DNA of 64,000 nt from Diplocloster modestus (GCF_019042245.1 NZ_JAHQCX010000021.1:1-64000), one strand, 5' to 3'. Counted from the first letter of the stretch, positions 18,005 to 27,314 are shown. Numbers and translations are program-made. Notes: a model not told the origin generated them from the sequence alone.

Positions 18005-18033
18005 TTGCACACCAGGCACCGTTGTGCTATAAT
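18005..18033 (+). promoter_or_regulatory. Consensus promoter of rpsB-tsf
   Basis: TTGCAC at 18005-18010 and a perfect TATAAT at 18028-18033 are separated by 17 bases. This near-consensus sigma-A promoter suits a highly expressed ribosomal operon. A leader of about 105 bases follows before rpsB. Confidence 0.85.
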
Positions 18034-18144
18034 TCTAAAGGCAAATTAGACACGTATGCGGATTTTTCGGATGGTGCCGGCTTACACTTACCGGTTCCGG
18101 AAATTGGAAGCATATGGATGATCAAACCAAATGGAGGTAAAAAC

Positions 18145-18921
18145 ATGAGTGTAATTTCTATGAAACAGCTGTTAGAAGCAGGTGTTCACTTTGGACACCA
18201 GACCAGAAGATGGAACCCCAAAATGGCGGAGTACATCTATACCGAGAGAAACGGTATCTACATCATCGACCTGCAGAAATCCGTAGGAATGGTTGACACT
18301 GCTTATCAGGCAGTAGCGGATATCGTAGCCAACGGCGGAACTATCCTGTTCGTGGGAACCAAGAAACAGGCCCAGGATGCGATCAAGACAGAAGCAGACC
18401 GCTGTGGTATGTTCTATGTAAACGAGAGATGGTTAGGCGGTATGCTGACGAACTTCAAGACCATCAGGAGCCGTATCGACAGACTGAAATCCATCGAAAC
18501 CATGGAAGAAGACGGAACATTCGACGTCCTTCCCAAGAAAGAAGTAATCGCTCTTAAGAAAGAGCAGGATAAATTAGAGAGAAACTTAGGCGGTATTAAA
18601 AATATGAACCGTCTTCCCGATGCAATCTTCGTCGTAGATCCGAAAAAAGAGAGAATCTGCGTACAGGAAGCTCACACTCTGGGTATTCCGCTGATCGGTA
18701 TCGCTGATACCAACTGTGATCCGGAAGAACTGGATTATGTAATCCCTGGTAACGATGATGCAATCCGCGCCGTAAAACTGATCGTTTCCAAGATGGCAGA
18801 CGCTGTTATCGAAGGAAACCAGGGTGTACAGGATTATGCGGAAGAACTGGAAGGGGACTATTCCGAAGAATATTTTGAGGAAGCACCCGCAGTAGAAATG
18901 GCCGAGGAGGTACAAGCATAA
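18145..18921 (+). CDS. rpsB: 30S ribosomal protein S2
   Basis: A 258-residue protein with the S2 hallmarks: [22 protein letters not shown] at the start, [29 protein letters not shown] and [18 protein letters not shown]. It binds the small subunit near S1/S18 contacts and is needed for initiation. The acidic C-terminal tail is typical of clostridial S2. I start at 18145 after TGGAGG; the open frame upstream is leader. It precedes tsf as in nearly all bacteria. Confidence 0.98.
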   Translation: MSVISMKQLLEAGVHFGHQTRRWNPKMAEYIYTERNGIYIIDLQKSVGMVDTAYQAVADIVANGGTILFVGTKKQAQDAIKTEADRCGMFYVNERWLGGMLTNFKTIRSRIDRLKSIETMEEDGTFDVLPKKEVIALKKEQDKLERNLGGIKNMNRLPDAIFVVDPKKERICVQEAHTLGIPLIGIADTNCDPEELDYVIPGNDDAIRAVKLIVSKMADAVIEGNQGVQDYAEELEGDYSEEYFEEAPAVEMAEEVQA

Positions 18922-19844
18922 TGGCTATCACAGCAGCAATGGTAAAAGAGTTAAGAGAGATAACCGGAGTCGGCATGATGGATTGTAAAAAAGCCCTTGC
19001 TGAGACCAACGGTGATATGGACGCAGCGGTTGAGTTCTTAAGAAAGAACGGTCAGGCGAAAGCAGAGAAGAAAGCCGGCAGAATCGCAGCGGAAGGTATT
19101 GTAAAAACGGTAATCAAAGACGACAAATACGCAGCAATCGTAGAGGTAAACTCCGAGACAGACTTCGTTGCAAAGAACGAGCAGTTCCAGGAATTTGTAG
19201 CTGACGTTGCAGATCAGATCTTAAACGGCAATGCGATTAATGTGGAAGAGCTGTTAAAAGAAGCAAGCTTAAAAGATGCTTCCAAGACAGTGAACGATCA
19301 GCTGGTAGAGAAGATCGCCACGATCGGAGAGAAGTTAAGCATCCGCAGATTTGAAAAAATCGACGCTTCCAACGGCTGCGTGGTATCCTATATCCACGGC
19401 GGCGGCAGAATCGGCGTTTTGGTACAGGCAGATACCGACGCTGTGAATGACGCAGTAAAAGAAGTTCTGATGAATGTTGCCATGCAGGTAGCGGCAATGT
19501 CTCCGAAATATGTATCCAGAGATGAGGTGTCTCAGGAATATCTGGATCATGAGAAAGAGATCCTGCTTGCCCAGGCGAAAAACGAGAATCCGGATAAGCC
19601 GGAGAATATCATAGAAAAAATGATCATCGGACGTCTGAACAAAGAGTTAAAAGAAGTCTGCCTGTTAGACCAGGTTTATGTAAAAGACGGCGACCTGACT
19701 GTCGGCAAATATGTAGATCAGGCTGCAAAAGCAGCCGGCGCTTCCCTGAGTATCAAGAAATTCATTCGTTTCGAGACTGGCGAAGGCCTGGAGAAGAAGG
19801 AAGAGAATTTTGCTGAGGAAGTTGCGAAACAGATGGGAAATTAA
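18921..19844 (+). CDS. tsf: Translation elongation factor Ts
   Basis: A 307-residue nucleotide exchange factor for EF-Tu. The N-terminal UBA-like part holds LREITGVGMMDCKKAL, and the core contains the TDFVAKN motif that contacts EF-Tu. Its ATG overlaps the rpsB stop by one base (TAATG), indicating coupled translation. The usual next gene pyrH is not here; a terminator follows instead. Confidence 0.98.
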   Translation: MAITAAMVKELREITGVGMMDCKKALAETNGDMDAAVEFLRKNGQAKAEKKAGRIAAEGIVKTVIKDDKYAAIVEVNSETDFVAKNEQFQEFVADVADQILNGNAINVEELLKEASLKDASKTVNDQLVEKIATIGEKLSIRRFEKIDASNGCVVSYIHGGGRIGVLVQADTDAVNDAVKEVLMNVAMQVAAMSPKYVSRDEVSQEYLDHEKEILLAQAKNENPDKPENIIEKMIIGRLNKELKEVCLLDQVYVKDGDLTVGKYVDQAAKAAGASLSIKKFIRFETGEGLEKKEENFAEEVAKQMGN

Positions 19845-19898
19845 TCTGAGATTAAATAAAGTCTGGAAATGTGCTTTAAGTAAAATGATTATGCGTGA

Positions 19899-19930
19899 GG
19901 GTATATTGCGAAAGCAATATACCCTTTAAT
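19899..19930 (+). terminator. Terminator after tsf
   Basis: A perfect 11-bp stem, GGGTATATTGC with GCAATATACCC, closes on a stable GAAA tetraloop and is followed by TTTAAT. It ends the rpsB-tsf transcript 54 bases after the stop. Confidence 0.85.
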
Positions 19931-19991
19931 CATATTCGAAAGCGGCTAGTGCAATATATCCCCAAAAATAAAAAGGAATGAGGTGTGTAAA

Positions 19992-20757
19992 TTGTATACA
20001 ATATTTCAAAGAACAGAAATTGCAGAACCGACTTTGTTCAGCCCGACTGACACAACAAAAAGAATAGAAAATTTCCCTGAAATTTGTATTTCTACTTTCT
20101 CGGATAATATCATTTAAAAATTTTCTTCTTTGGATCACGTAGAAAAGATAGCAGAACTATACTCTGCAAATGGTACACTGCCTGTTTATCAAATTAATTA
20201 CAAAAATACCGCGATTGCTTTTTACCGTTCCATGGTGGGCGCGCCTGCCTGTGTTTCCTTGTTTTGAAGAAATCATTGCTATGGGGGCCAAAAAGTTTGT
20301 TTTGTTCGGCTCTTGCGGTGTATTAGACGATAATAAGGTAGACGGAAATATTATTATCCCTGTTTCTGCGGTTCGAGATGAGGGTACAAGTTACCATTAT
20401 ATAGCGCCCTCAGTGGAAATTGAAGCAGAGGAGCATTCTGTCCGGACCTTGGAACATGTTCTGGCAGGCTGTGGCTACTCCTACATAAAGGGCAAGACAT
20501 GGACTTCTGACGCTATTTACAGGGAAACACTTTCTGCTATTCAAGAACGCCGGGAAGATGGGTGTCTTGCTGTAGAAATGGAATGTGCTTCTATGATGGC
20601 TGTTTCAAAATACAGGAAAATCCCTTTTATCCAGTTTTTGTATGGAGCGGACAATCTTAGTTCTGGTATATGGGATATCAGAGATTTAAGTTATTATGGT
20701 CTTACTAATACAGAGAAATACATGGTGCTTGCCTTTGAGTGCGGACTCGCTCTATAG
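19992..20757 (+). pseudogene. Nucleoside phosphorylase-family gene, disrupted
   Basis: A nucleoside/uridine phosphorylase-like protein can be followed across two frames. The first part starts at a TTG (19992; TIFQRTEIAEPTLFSPTD), meets an in-frame TAA near 20116, and resumes through LPVYQINYKNTAIAFYRSMVGAP. Near 20255-20265 the reading shifts by one base into FEEIIAMGAKKFVLFGSCG, the phosphate/ribose-binding core, and ends normally. Later motifs (VEMECASMMAVSKYR) match the family. One stop plus one frameshift argue for a dead gene. An intact gene would cleave nucleosides with phosphate in the cytoplasm. Confidence 0.8.
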
Positions 20758-20831
20758 GTATGCTGTTTATGACGAGAACGAGGAATAATATATTATGGTA
20801 GTACTAATGATTAAGAAAGTCGGGAGGAGCT

Positions 20832-21179
20832 ATGGGAGAAGATTTTGATAATAAACTAGATAAATTGCAAGAATTATGTGATTTATTAAGTAATTACAAA
20901 TACGAGCTGCATTATCGTGATAATTGTGAATATGAGTATTTAGAGGAAGGAAGTGTATGCATTACAATCCTCAATCCATATTCAGAAAACAAAATGTATA
21001 TTGATTTAGAGGAGGAATTTACGCTTTCCTATGGAGCATACCATGAGCATTTTTATCCCGATCGCGATGGATACAATGAGATGGTTAAAACCATAAACGG
21101 AATTTTGGACAATGAGCTATGTTCCGCGACCATGTATTCCGGTCAACCATTGAAGTGGCTTGGCAGCACTGCCATTTAA
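20832..21179 (+). CDS. Small acidic protein of unknown function, possibly C-terminally truncated
   Basis: A 115-residue acidic, cytoplasmic protein with no signal peptide or membrane segment. GGAGGAG precedes the ATG. I do not recognise a named family. Right after the stop, another frame encodes a good continuation (21176-21286: LKIKEFKIRLHTDGGEVHYD, then FWNPVDD), whose last residues look like the C-terminal strand and helix of a globular protein. A deletion with frameshift may therefore have cut the gene. Confidence 0.55.
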   Translation: MGEDFDNKLDKLQELCDLLSNYKYELHYRDNCEYEYLEEGSVCITILNPYSENKMYIDLEEEFTLSYGAYHEHFYPDRDGYNEMVKTINGILDNELCSATMYSGQPLKWLGSTAI

Positions 21180-21286
21180 AAATAAAAGAGTTTAAAATCC
21201 GGCTACATACGGATGGCGGAGAAGTACATTATGATTTTTGGAATCCGGTGGATGACAGAGTTGTCATAATAAAAAAGAAGGCATAG
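21176..21286 (+). pseudogene. Out-of-frame C-terminal remnant of the preceding gene
   Basis: The stretch is open in a different frame from the gene ending at 21179. It ends in TAG with a helix-strand pattern (KEFKIRLHTDGGEVHYDFW). It has no start codon or ribosome site of its own, so it is probably the former C-terminus of its neighbour. Inference only. Confidence 0.4.
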
Positions 21287-21293
21287 GTCCAAT

Positions 21294-21361
21294 GGTTCTT
21301 CCTCGGGTTTGGGTATGCCCGGCCTATAAGCAGCGGGCATACCCAAACCCGAGGAAGAACC
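21294..21361. repeat. Perfect 28-bp inverted repeat
   Basis: Two arms of 28 bases (21294-21321 and 21334-21361) are exact reverse complements around the 12-base loop GCCTATAAGCAG. Short similar flanks (TCCAAT on both sides) border it. No T-run follows, so it is not a standard terminator. It could be a small palindromic mobile repeat or a strong RNA hairpin. Confidence 0.9.
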
Positions 21362-21456
21362 GATCCAATTTGAAATCCTTTTTGTAAGAGTAGTAAACGG
21401 AACATAGCTAAAAGATGTGATGAATTGCGTGGGTAACAAAAACGATTATACAGTAA

Positions 21457-21490
21457 AACAGCGGCCTTGCATACGGCCGCTGTTATTTTT
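21457..21490 (+). terminator. Rho-independent terminator
   Basis: AACAGCGGCC and GGCCGCTGTT pair perfectly around TTGCATAC and are followed by ATTTTT. It lies between the plus-strand remnants and the minus-strand ATPase gene. Confidence 0.85.
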
Positions 21491-21566
21491 ACATTAAAAA
21501 GTCTGCTTAGTTGGGGAAAACTGCAGTTGCAGAATCCTTATTTGATCAATATGCTTGTGTTGGCAT

Positions 21567-22820
21567 CTAAATGAGATTGCAGGGGATAAAACAATTTTTA
21601 CTGTCAATCGGCAGAACCTCCTCGCACATACAGATAATGCCGCCGCTGCCTCTTGCCAAAGCAGCTTTGTCAAGCAGCTCGTATTTCTTTACTTCGCGCC
21701 GATCAGGATTTGCGGATTTTTTGATCTCCAGAGGGTGTATCTAATTGTTTTCTTCCGCAAAGATGTCGATTTCTTTGGCATTGGAATCCCGATAGTAGGT
21801 CAGATTGGCCTTGGCCTTCGCGTAAGCGTATTTTTTGACCAGTTCCATCACCACATAGTTTTCGAAGTAGTGCCCGCTGGCCGCACCGTTCATTAGGGTA
21901 TCGCGTGTCAGCCACATGGAAAGATAGGCGCAAAGGCCGGTATCGCAAAAATACATCTTCGGCGTTTTTGCGAGACGTTTTAACGCGTTGTTAGCGAAGG
22001 GAGGCAGGAGGTAGAGAATCCCCAGCCCTTGAAGCACCCGCCCCCACTCTTTTGCTGTGGGCTGGGAGATCTCCGCAGCGTCTGCCAGCGTTTTGTAGTT
22101 GATTTGTTCTGAGGTCAGCGCAGCGCAGGCGTTCAAGAATTTACGGAAGCGTACCGTGTCAGTGATGCCGCCCGCCTCGGCAACATCTCTTATCAGGTAG
22201 GTATCCACATAGGAGTTATAATATTCCTGCCTCTGTTCTGCATCCGCCGTTAGCACCTGTGGCATGCCACCGCGCCAGATGTGTTCAAATACTTCTACAA
22301 TATTATTTTTTGCCACCAACTTTTGCCGTTCCAACAGACAGGGCAGGGAATAATCAAGTTCACCCGGAAACGTGATACCCTCGATCTCATTTTTGGATAG
22401 GCTGTATAGCTCCAAAATACCAATTCTGCCTGCCAGGGTTTCCCGGATATTTTTCATCAAGCTAAACTGTTGGGAGCCTGTCAGCCAAAAGTTACCGGTT
22501 TCTTCGCTTTCGTCACACATGATTTTGATCTGTTCAAAGAGCTGCGGCGCTTTCTGGACTTCGTCAATTATAATTGGGGGCTTGTAGGTCTGAAAGAACA
22601 GCACGGGGTCGGTCTGCGCCAACATTCTCACCATTGAGTTGTCAAGAGTAACATAAGTGCGCTTCTGCCCCTCGGCCAGATGCTTGAGCATGGTCGTCTT
22701 TCCTACCTGACGCGCGCCTGTCACCAGCACAGCCTTGAAAAAACTGCTCATGTGCAGGAATTTTCGCTCTAGTGTGCGGTCAATGTATTTCATGATGATC
22801 CTATTCATCCTGTCAATCAT
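21567..22820 (-). pseudogene. AAA ATPase with DUF4143-type C-terminus, interrupted by an amber codon
   Basis: Reading from 22820, an AAA_14-type ATPase begins MIDRMNRIIMKYIDRTLERK, with Walker A in TGARQVGKTT and Walker B in IIIDEVQKAP. A winged-helix region follows, then the nuclease-like motif YRDSNAKEIDIFAEENN, where an in-frame TAG (21741-21743) stops it at 359 residues. The same frame then continues for 57 more codons with HPLEIKKSANPDRREVKKYE and CMCEEVLPID, the normal end of this family. One nonsense mutation therefore removes the Glu-x-Lys half of the putative nuclease site. The truncated protein may still be made. Confidence 0.85.
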
Positions 22821-22864
22821 CCGGACATTGACTGCGCGACTCCCTCACAAAATATTGGATAACT

Positions 22865-23776
22865 TTATTGAAGCAAATCAAGATGACACCTTTTGCGGTA
22901 TTCATTAGGCGTCAGCCCGTTTTGCTTTTTAAACTGCCGGATGAAATAACTCACATTGTCAAAACCGCAATCCAGACTAATCTCCAAGATGGTTTTAGTT
23001 GTATTACCCAATAACCGTTCCGCTTGTTGAAGCCGGTATCGAATCAGGTATTGAATGGGGGAAATCCCCGCGATCTCTTTGAAAAAACGGCAGAGATATT
23101 GAGGATTGCAGCCAGCGGCCTGAGCAAGCATTTGAAGCGTCAGCGCCGATGTATAATTATCTTCGATCAACGAGACGATACGTTTATAGCGGTCGATCCG
23201 TTCTTTTTCAAAAGCGGTCGCCGTATCCGCACTGGAAATGAACAACCCGTATCTGTTTAAATCAATAAGAAACTGGAGTATTTCCAGCTTTAGCTGAAAA
23301 TACCAATCGTCCGTCTTTTTTTTACCCAGCTCAATCAGATGTTCCATACGGTGATTGAGCTGTTTGTATCCGGTATCCGAAGGATGGATAATCCTTGGCA
23401 GAACCAACTTATGGCTTAACAGAGGATGAATCAGTTTTTCCTGCATTTCATCTCCATATGAAAATCCTAAAATGGACTGGTTGTATATCAGCGCGTCATG
23501 CAGCGTGTGTGAGCCTATCCCTTCCAATAAATGAAGCTCCCCGCTGTTAATCATGCAGATATCCCCTTCTTGCAGGTACAGAGTCTCCAGATTAATCTCT
23601 GCTTTATAGCGGCCTTTCCGTATCTTCAATATTTCGGTGTTGTAATGCCAATGCCGCTCCACAAAAAAATGGTCCGGATAAGAAGTTCCCTTACCGGTAC
23701 AAAAATTCATGATTGTCAAAGGCCTTTCTTTTGTGCCATGCTGCACATTTTCCTCGAGAGAATATTCTTTGTTCAT
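22865..23776 (-). CDS. AraC-family regulator with cupin sensor domain
   Basis: A 303-residue regulator. The N-terminal cupin (HWHYNTEILKIRKGR, LQEGDICMINSGELH) probably binds a sugar. The C-terminal 100 residues are an AraC double helix-turn-helix (LAQAAGCNPQYLCRFFKE, ISLDCGFDNVSYFIRQFKK). I start at 23776 because GGAGGAAAGG lies upstream, though the spacing is long; an open extension to 23830 has no site. It is divergent from the GH31 gene, its most likely target. Confidence 0.85.
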   Translation of the reverse strand: MNKEYSLEENVQHGTKERPLTIMNFCTGKGTSYPDHFFVERHWHYNTEILKIRKGRYKAEINLETLYLQEGDICMINSGELHLLEGIGSHTLHDALIYNQSILGFSYGDEMQEKLIHPLLSHKLVLPRIIHPSDTGYKQLNHRMEHLIELGKKKTDDWYFQLKLEILQFLIDLNRYGLFISSADTATAFEKERIDRYKRIVSLIEDNYTSALTLQMLAQAAGCNPQYLCRFFKEIAGISPIQYLIRYRLQQAERLLGNTTKTILEISLDCGFDNVSYFIRQFKKQNGLTPNEYRKRCHLDLLQ

Positions 23777-23940
23777 ACCGGTTCCGTCCTTTCCTCCCGT
23801 ACCTCCGCTTTTACAGTCCCGAAATGACATAGTATAAAAAACTCAGAATGTCAATATTGTGCTATTATTTTATTAAATAATGCAAGAAATTTCAAGAATT
23901 TTTTCTTATAATGTAAAAAATGATATATGGAGGAATTCGT

Positions 23941-25899
23941 ATGATTCAAAAATATGTTTTTGGTACTCCTTTTGAGACAGAAGCAGTAGTAAAAGACATT
24001 CCGGCTGTAAACGGAGAACCTGCATACGGGTGTATTTCCACGGAAAATGGCTTCCGCTATACTTATCGTATGGATTGCGAAGATAAAATATATGGCCTGG
24101 GAGAAGCCAACAGAGGCATCAACAAAAGAGGCTTCCGGTACATCAGCGACTGTACGGACAATCCTGAACATACAGAGGACGCAGTATCCATGTATGGCGC
24201 CCACAATTTCCTGATTGTGAGCGGTAAGGATACATTTGGGATGTTCATAGACTATCCCTCCCGATTAACCTTTGACATTGGCTATTCGGAAAGGAACCGG
24301 CTGGAGATCACCTGTGAGGAGGCCAATCTCTATCTGTACCTGATCCGGGGGGATTCCATCTATGATATTGTGAAACAGTTCCGCCGGATGATCGGGCGCA
24401 GCTATATTCCGCCGAAATTCGCGTTTGGATTCGGACAGAGCCGCTGGGGCTATACCACGGAAGAGGATTTTCGCAGCGTAGCGCGGGAATACCGGGAAAA
24501 TCATATACCGATGGACTTATTATACATGGACATCGATTATATGGAGCGCTTCAAGGATTTTACGGTGAACAAAGAGAGTTTTCCGGATTTCGCTCAGTTT
24601 GTAAGCGATATGAAAGACGTTCAGATCCACCTGGTGCCGATCATCGACGCGGGCGTGAAGGTTGAGAAAGGTTATGCGGTCTACGAAGAGGGGCTGGAGA
24701 AAGGATATTTCTGCAAAAAAGAGGACGGCTCCGAATTTACCGCCGCCGTGTGGCCGGGCTGGACGCATTTCCCGGATGTGCTGAATCCAGAGGCAAGGGA
24801 ATGGTTCGGAAATAAATATCAGCTTTTGCTTTCCCAGGGAATTGACGGTTTCTGGAACGATATGAACGAGCCGGCCATTTTCTATTCCGAAGAGGGGCTT
24901 TGCGAGGCGAAGGAATTTATGAGAGAGTTCCTTCAGGATAGCGAACAGTTTTCACCCTTTGCCATCACCGATATGGCCCAGAGCCTTGCGAACAATCCAA
25001 AGGATTATAAACGTTTTTATCATGAGGTGAACGGACAGAAGGTCCGCCACGACAAAGTACACAACCTATTTGGCTATAATATGACCAGAGCGGCGGGAGA
25101 GGCATTTGAAAAGTTGTCGCCGGACAAGAGAATTCTGCTGTTCTCCCGTTCCTCCTATATCGGCATGCATCGCTATGGCGGGATCTGGACCGGAGACAAT
25201 AAATCCTGGTGGTCCCATATTCTGCTGAATTTAAAGATGCTGCCCTCCCTGAACATGTGCGGGTTCCTGTATGTGGGTGCGGATCTTGGCGGATTTGGCT
25301 GCGATACCACCAGAGATTTACTGCTGCGCTGGCTGGCCCTGGGCGTATTTACGCCTCTCATGCGCAATCATGCCGCCCTTGGCACCAGGCTTCAGGAATG
25401 CTGCCGTTTCGAAGGACTGGAGGATTTCCGCCATGTCATCGGGGTGCGCTACCGCCTGATCCCTTATCTGTACAGCGAATATATGAAGGCCGCGCTGAAC
25501 GATGAGATGATGTTTAAACCTTTGGCCTTTGAATATCCGCAGGATTCTATGGCCTGCCAGGTGGAGGATCAGCTCCTGGTCGGCAATGAGATCATGATCG
25601 CCCCGGTCTACACACAAAATGCGACCGGCCGGTATGTATACCTGCCGGAAGAGATGAAGTTCATCAAGTTCCTGCCTGATGGAAATATTCGGGAAGAAAT
25701 CCTGGAAAAAGGGCATCACTATGTGGAGATCGCTCTTAACGAGGTGCCTTTGTTTATCCGCAAGGGAAAATCTATTCCTGTGGGGGCTGCGGCAGAAACC
25801 ATAGAGGAAATCTCCGGCGTTACCTTGGAATATGTCGGCTGCCCTGGCGCATTCTATGAATTATATGACGACGATGGAATAACACCTATAAATAATTAG
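23941..25899 (+). CDS. Glycoside hydrolase family 31 alpha-glucosidase
   Basis: A 652-residue cytoplasmic enzyme of family GH31 that releases glucose or xylose from alpha-linked oligosaccharides. The nucleophile Asp lies in DGFWNDMNEPAIF (about residue 307) and the acid/base Asp in YGGIWTGDNKSWW (about 419). It starts after TATGGAGG. The C-terminus ends abruptly in YDDDGITPINN, with the stop codon formed by the first bases of the hairpin repeat at 25899, so a few final residues may have been lost when the repeat arrived. The catalytic domain is complete. Confidence 0.92.
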   Translation: MIQKYVFGTPFETEAVVKDIPAVNGEPAYGCISTENGFRYTYRMDCEDKIYGLGEANRGINKRGFRYISDCTDNPEHTEDAVSMYGAHNFLIVSGKDTFGMFIDYPSRLTFDIGYSERNRLEITCEEANLYLYLIRGDSIYDIVKQFRRMIGRSYIPPKFAFGFGQSRWGYTTEEDFRSVAREYRENHIPMDLLYMDIDYMERFKDFTVNKESFPDFAQFVSDMKDVQIHLVPIIDAGVKVEKGYAVYEEGLEKGYFCKKEDGSEFTAAVWPGWTHFPDVLNPEAREWFGNKYQLLLSQGIDGFWNDMNEPAIFYSEEGLCEAKEFMREFLQDSEQFSPFAITDMAQSLANNPKDYKRFYHEVNGQKVRHDKVHNLFGYNMTRAAGEAFEKLSPDKRILLFSRSSYIGMHRYGGIWTGDNKSWWSHILLNLKMLPSLNMCGFLYVGADLGGFGCDTTRDLLLRWLALGVFTPLMRNHAALGTRLQECCRFEGLEDFRHVIGVRYRLIPYLYSEYMKAALNDEMMFKPLAFEYPQDSMACQVEDQLLVGNEIMIAPVYTQNATGRYVYLPEEMKFIKFLPDGNIREEILEKGHHYVEIALNEVPLFIRKGKSIPVGAAAETIEEISGVTLEYVGCPGAFYELYDDDGITPINN

Positions 25900-25987
25900 T
25901 AGCGCTCGAAAAAGCCTCACTGACTAGTTTTTCATGCAGAGCACTTAGTGCCCAAAATATGGGCACTTACGTGCTCATAGCTATAAA
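25899..25987 (-). repeat. Hairpin repeat family, copy 3 (variant stem)
   Basis: Shares the outer flanks with copies 1 and 2 (TAGCGCTCGAAAAAGCCTC, GTGCTCATAGCTATAAAA), but the inner stem is AGTGCCC/GGGCACT instead of AGCGGCC/GGCCGCT. Both changed positions are changed on both arms, so pairing is kept. It follows directly on the GH31 gene and probably supplies its stop codon. Confidence 0.8.
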
Positions 25988-26058
25988 ATAAATTGAAATT
26001 TGACATTTGATAGAAAGAATGTTATTTTGGTTCTAAAGAACATTTTGTGAAATCAAAA

Positions 26059-26074
26059 TTGTAAACGGTTACAA
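26059..26074 (+). promoter_or_regulatory. LacI-type operator 1
   Basis: TTGTAAACGGTTACAA, a near-palindrome with the central CG typical of LacI-family sites, lies 14 bases before the LacI gene and should mediate autoregulation. Confidence 0.8.
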
Positions 26075-26087
26075 AGAAGGTGGATGG

Positions 26088-27101
26088 ATGAAACCGACGA
26101 TACGCGATGTTGCTAATAGAGCTGGTGTTTCTGTCGCAACGGTATCCAGATATTTAAATAACAGCAGTCTGATTGCTCCGGTTTCCAGGGATAAGGTACG
26201 AACCGCGATCGATGCGTTAAACTATCGTCCGAATATGATGGCCCGGGGCTTGGTAAAACAAAATACAGAAACGATTGCCCTGGTAGTGGATTATTCCCAT
26301 GAAGAAATTTATGGAAATGAGTTTTTCTTGAAAATCCAAGTCGGACTTGAGCGTGAGTTTTCCAGGCATGGATATTACTTAATGCTGGTGAACATTGCGA
26401 GCGCCGGGGAAGCGCCGGGCCTGATTAAAAAAATTATATTAGAAGGCCGGGTAGATGGTATCGTGCTTCTGAATGAAATGGCGGAACCCTCCGTTATTCA
26501 TTTGCTGAACGAAATGGAGGTTCCATTTGTGATCGCCGGACGCGGAGAATACAAAAATGCGGCGTGGGTTGATATTGACAATATTTTGGGCGGATATGTG
26601 GCCGCCAATAAATTGATCGGCTGTGGTTTGGAAAAGATCGGTTTTATTACCAACAGCTTTCAAAAGCGGTTTGTAAAAGAAAGATTCGAGGGTTTTCAAA
26701 AAGCTATGATGGAAGCGGGACTGGAATATGCCGAAACATGGGTCGCTGCCGGATTAAACACCTATCAGGATCAGATAAAATTTTTAAAGGAATGTGAAAA
26801 ACCCGTTTGTGACGCTTATGTGGTTTCGGATAGCTATATCGCTTATCATTTTATAAAAGCGCTGAAGAACAGCGGTTATTCGGTTCCCAAGGATGTGCAA
26901 ATAGTAGCGTTTGATAATCAGCTCCTTTCGGAAGTGTCGGAGCCGGGAATCACGGTTGTTGATATCGATGTAACTATGCTGGGTGTGCACGCGGCAAGGT
27001 TTTTGCTAGATAATCTGTATCGTTTGGATAAAAATTACGAACCGCAGGCGCGGCATGAACTTTTAGGGGTTCGACTCATAGAAAGGGGGTCTACGTTATG
27101 A
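26088..27101 (+). CDS. LacI-family transcriptional regulator of the alpha-glucan operon
   Basis: A 337-residue repressor. The N-terminal helix-turn-helix (TIRDVANRAGVSVATVSRYL) and the hinge helix (RPNMMARGLVK) are intact, and a periplasmic-binding-like sugar domain of normal length follows. Three near-identical operators surround it: before the gene, just after it, and before the binding-protein gene. It therefore most likely represses itself and the MalEFG/GH13 operon until a maltose-type sugar binds. Its ribosome site is GAAGGTGG. Confidence 0.92.
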   Translation: MKPTIRDVANRAGVSVATVSRYLNNSSLIAPVSRDKVRTAIDALNYRPNMMARGLVKQNTETIALVVDYSHEEIYGNEFFLKIQVGLEREFSRHGYYLMLVNIASAGEAPGLIKKIILEGRVDGIVLLNEMAEPSVIHLLNEMEVPFVIAGRGEYKNAAWVDIDNILGGYVAANKLIGCGLEKIGFITNSFQKRFVKERFEGFQKAMMEAGLEYAETWVAAGLNTYQDQIKFLKECEKPVCDAYVVSDSYIAYHFIKALKNSGYSVPKDVQIVAFDNQLLSEVSEPGITVVDIDVTMLGVHAARFLLDNLYRLDKNYEPQARHELLGVRLIERGSTL

Positions 27102-27118
27102 ATATTTTATACTGAAAA

Positions 27119-27134
27119 TTGTAACCGTTTACAA
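27119..27134 (+). promoter_or_regulatory. LacI-type operator 2
   Basis: TTGTAACCGTTTACAA, the exact reverse complement of operators 1 and 3, lies 17 bases after the regulator stop. A second site at this distance from operator 3 (180 bases) could support DNA looping. Confidence 0.75.
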
Positions 27135-27298
27135 TAAAAAAAGTGTAAAATATTAAAAGATTTTGCACTGAAAAGCTGACGGATATTCCAGGGGGTAAAA
27201 CCTGGAGAATGCGAATAATACAGACTTTTTAAGCCAGTTATAAATAAAAACAGGAATGAGGTTTCTATGTATAATTGAGTGAATTTTTTTGAAATTGA

Positions 27299-27314
27299 TT
27301 GTAAACGGTTACAA
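27299..27314 (+). promoter_or_regulatory. LacI-type operator 3, at the importer promoter
   Basis: TTGTAAACGGTTACAA lies directly after a TTGAAA that may be the -35 box and overlaps a possible TACAAT -10, 51 bases before the binding-protein ATG. Binding here would block RNA polymerase. Confidence 0.75.
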
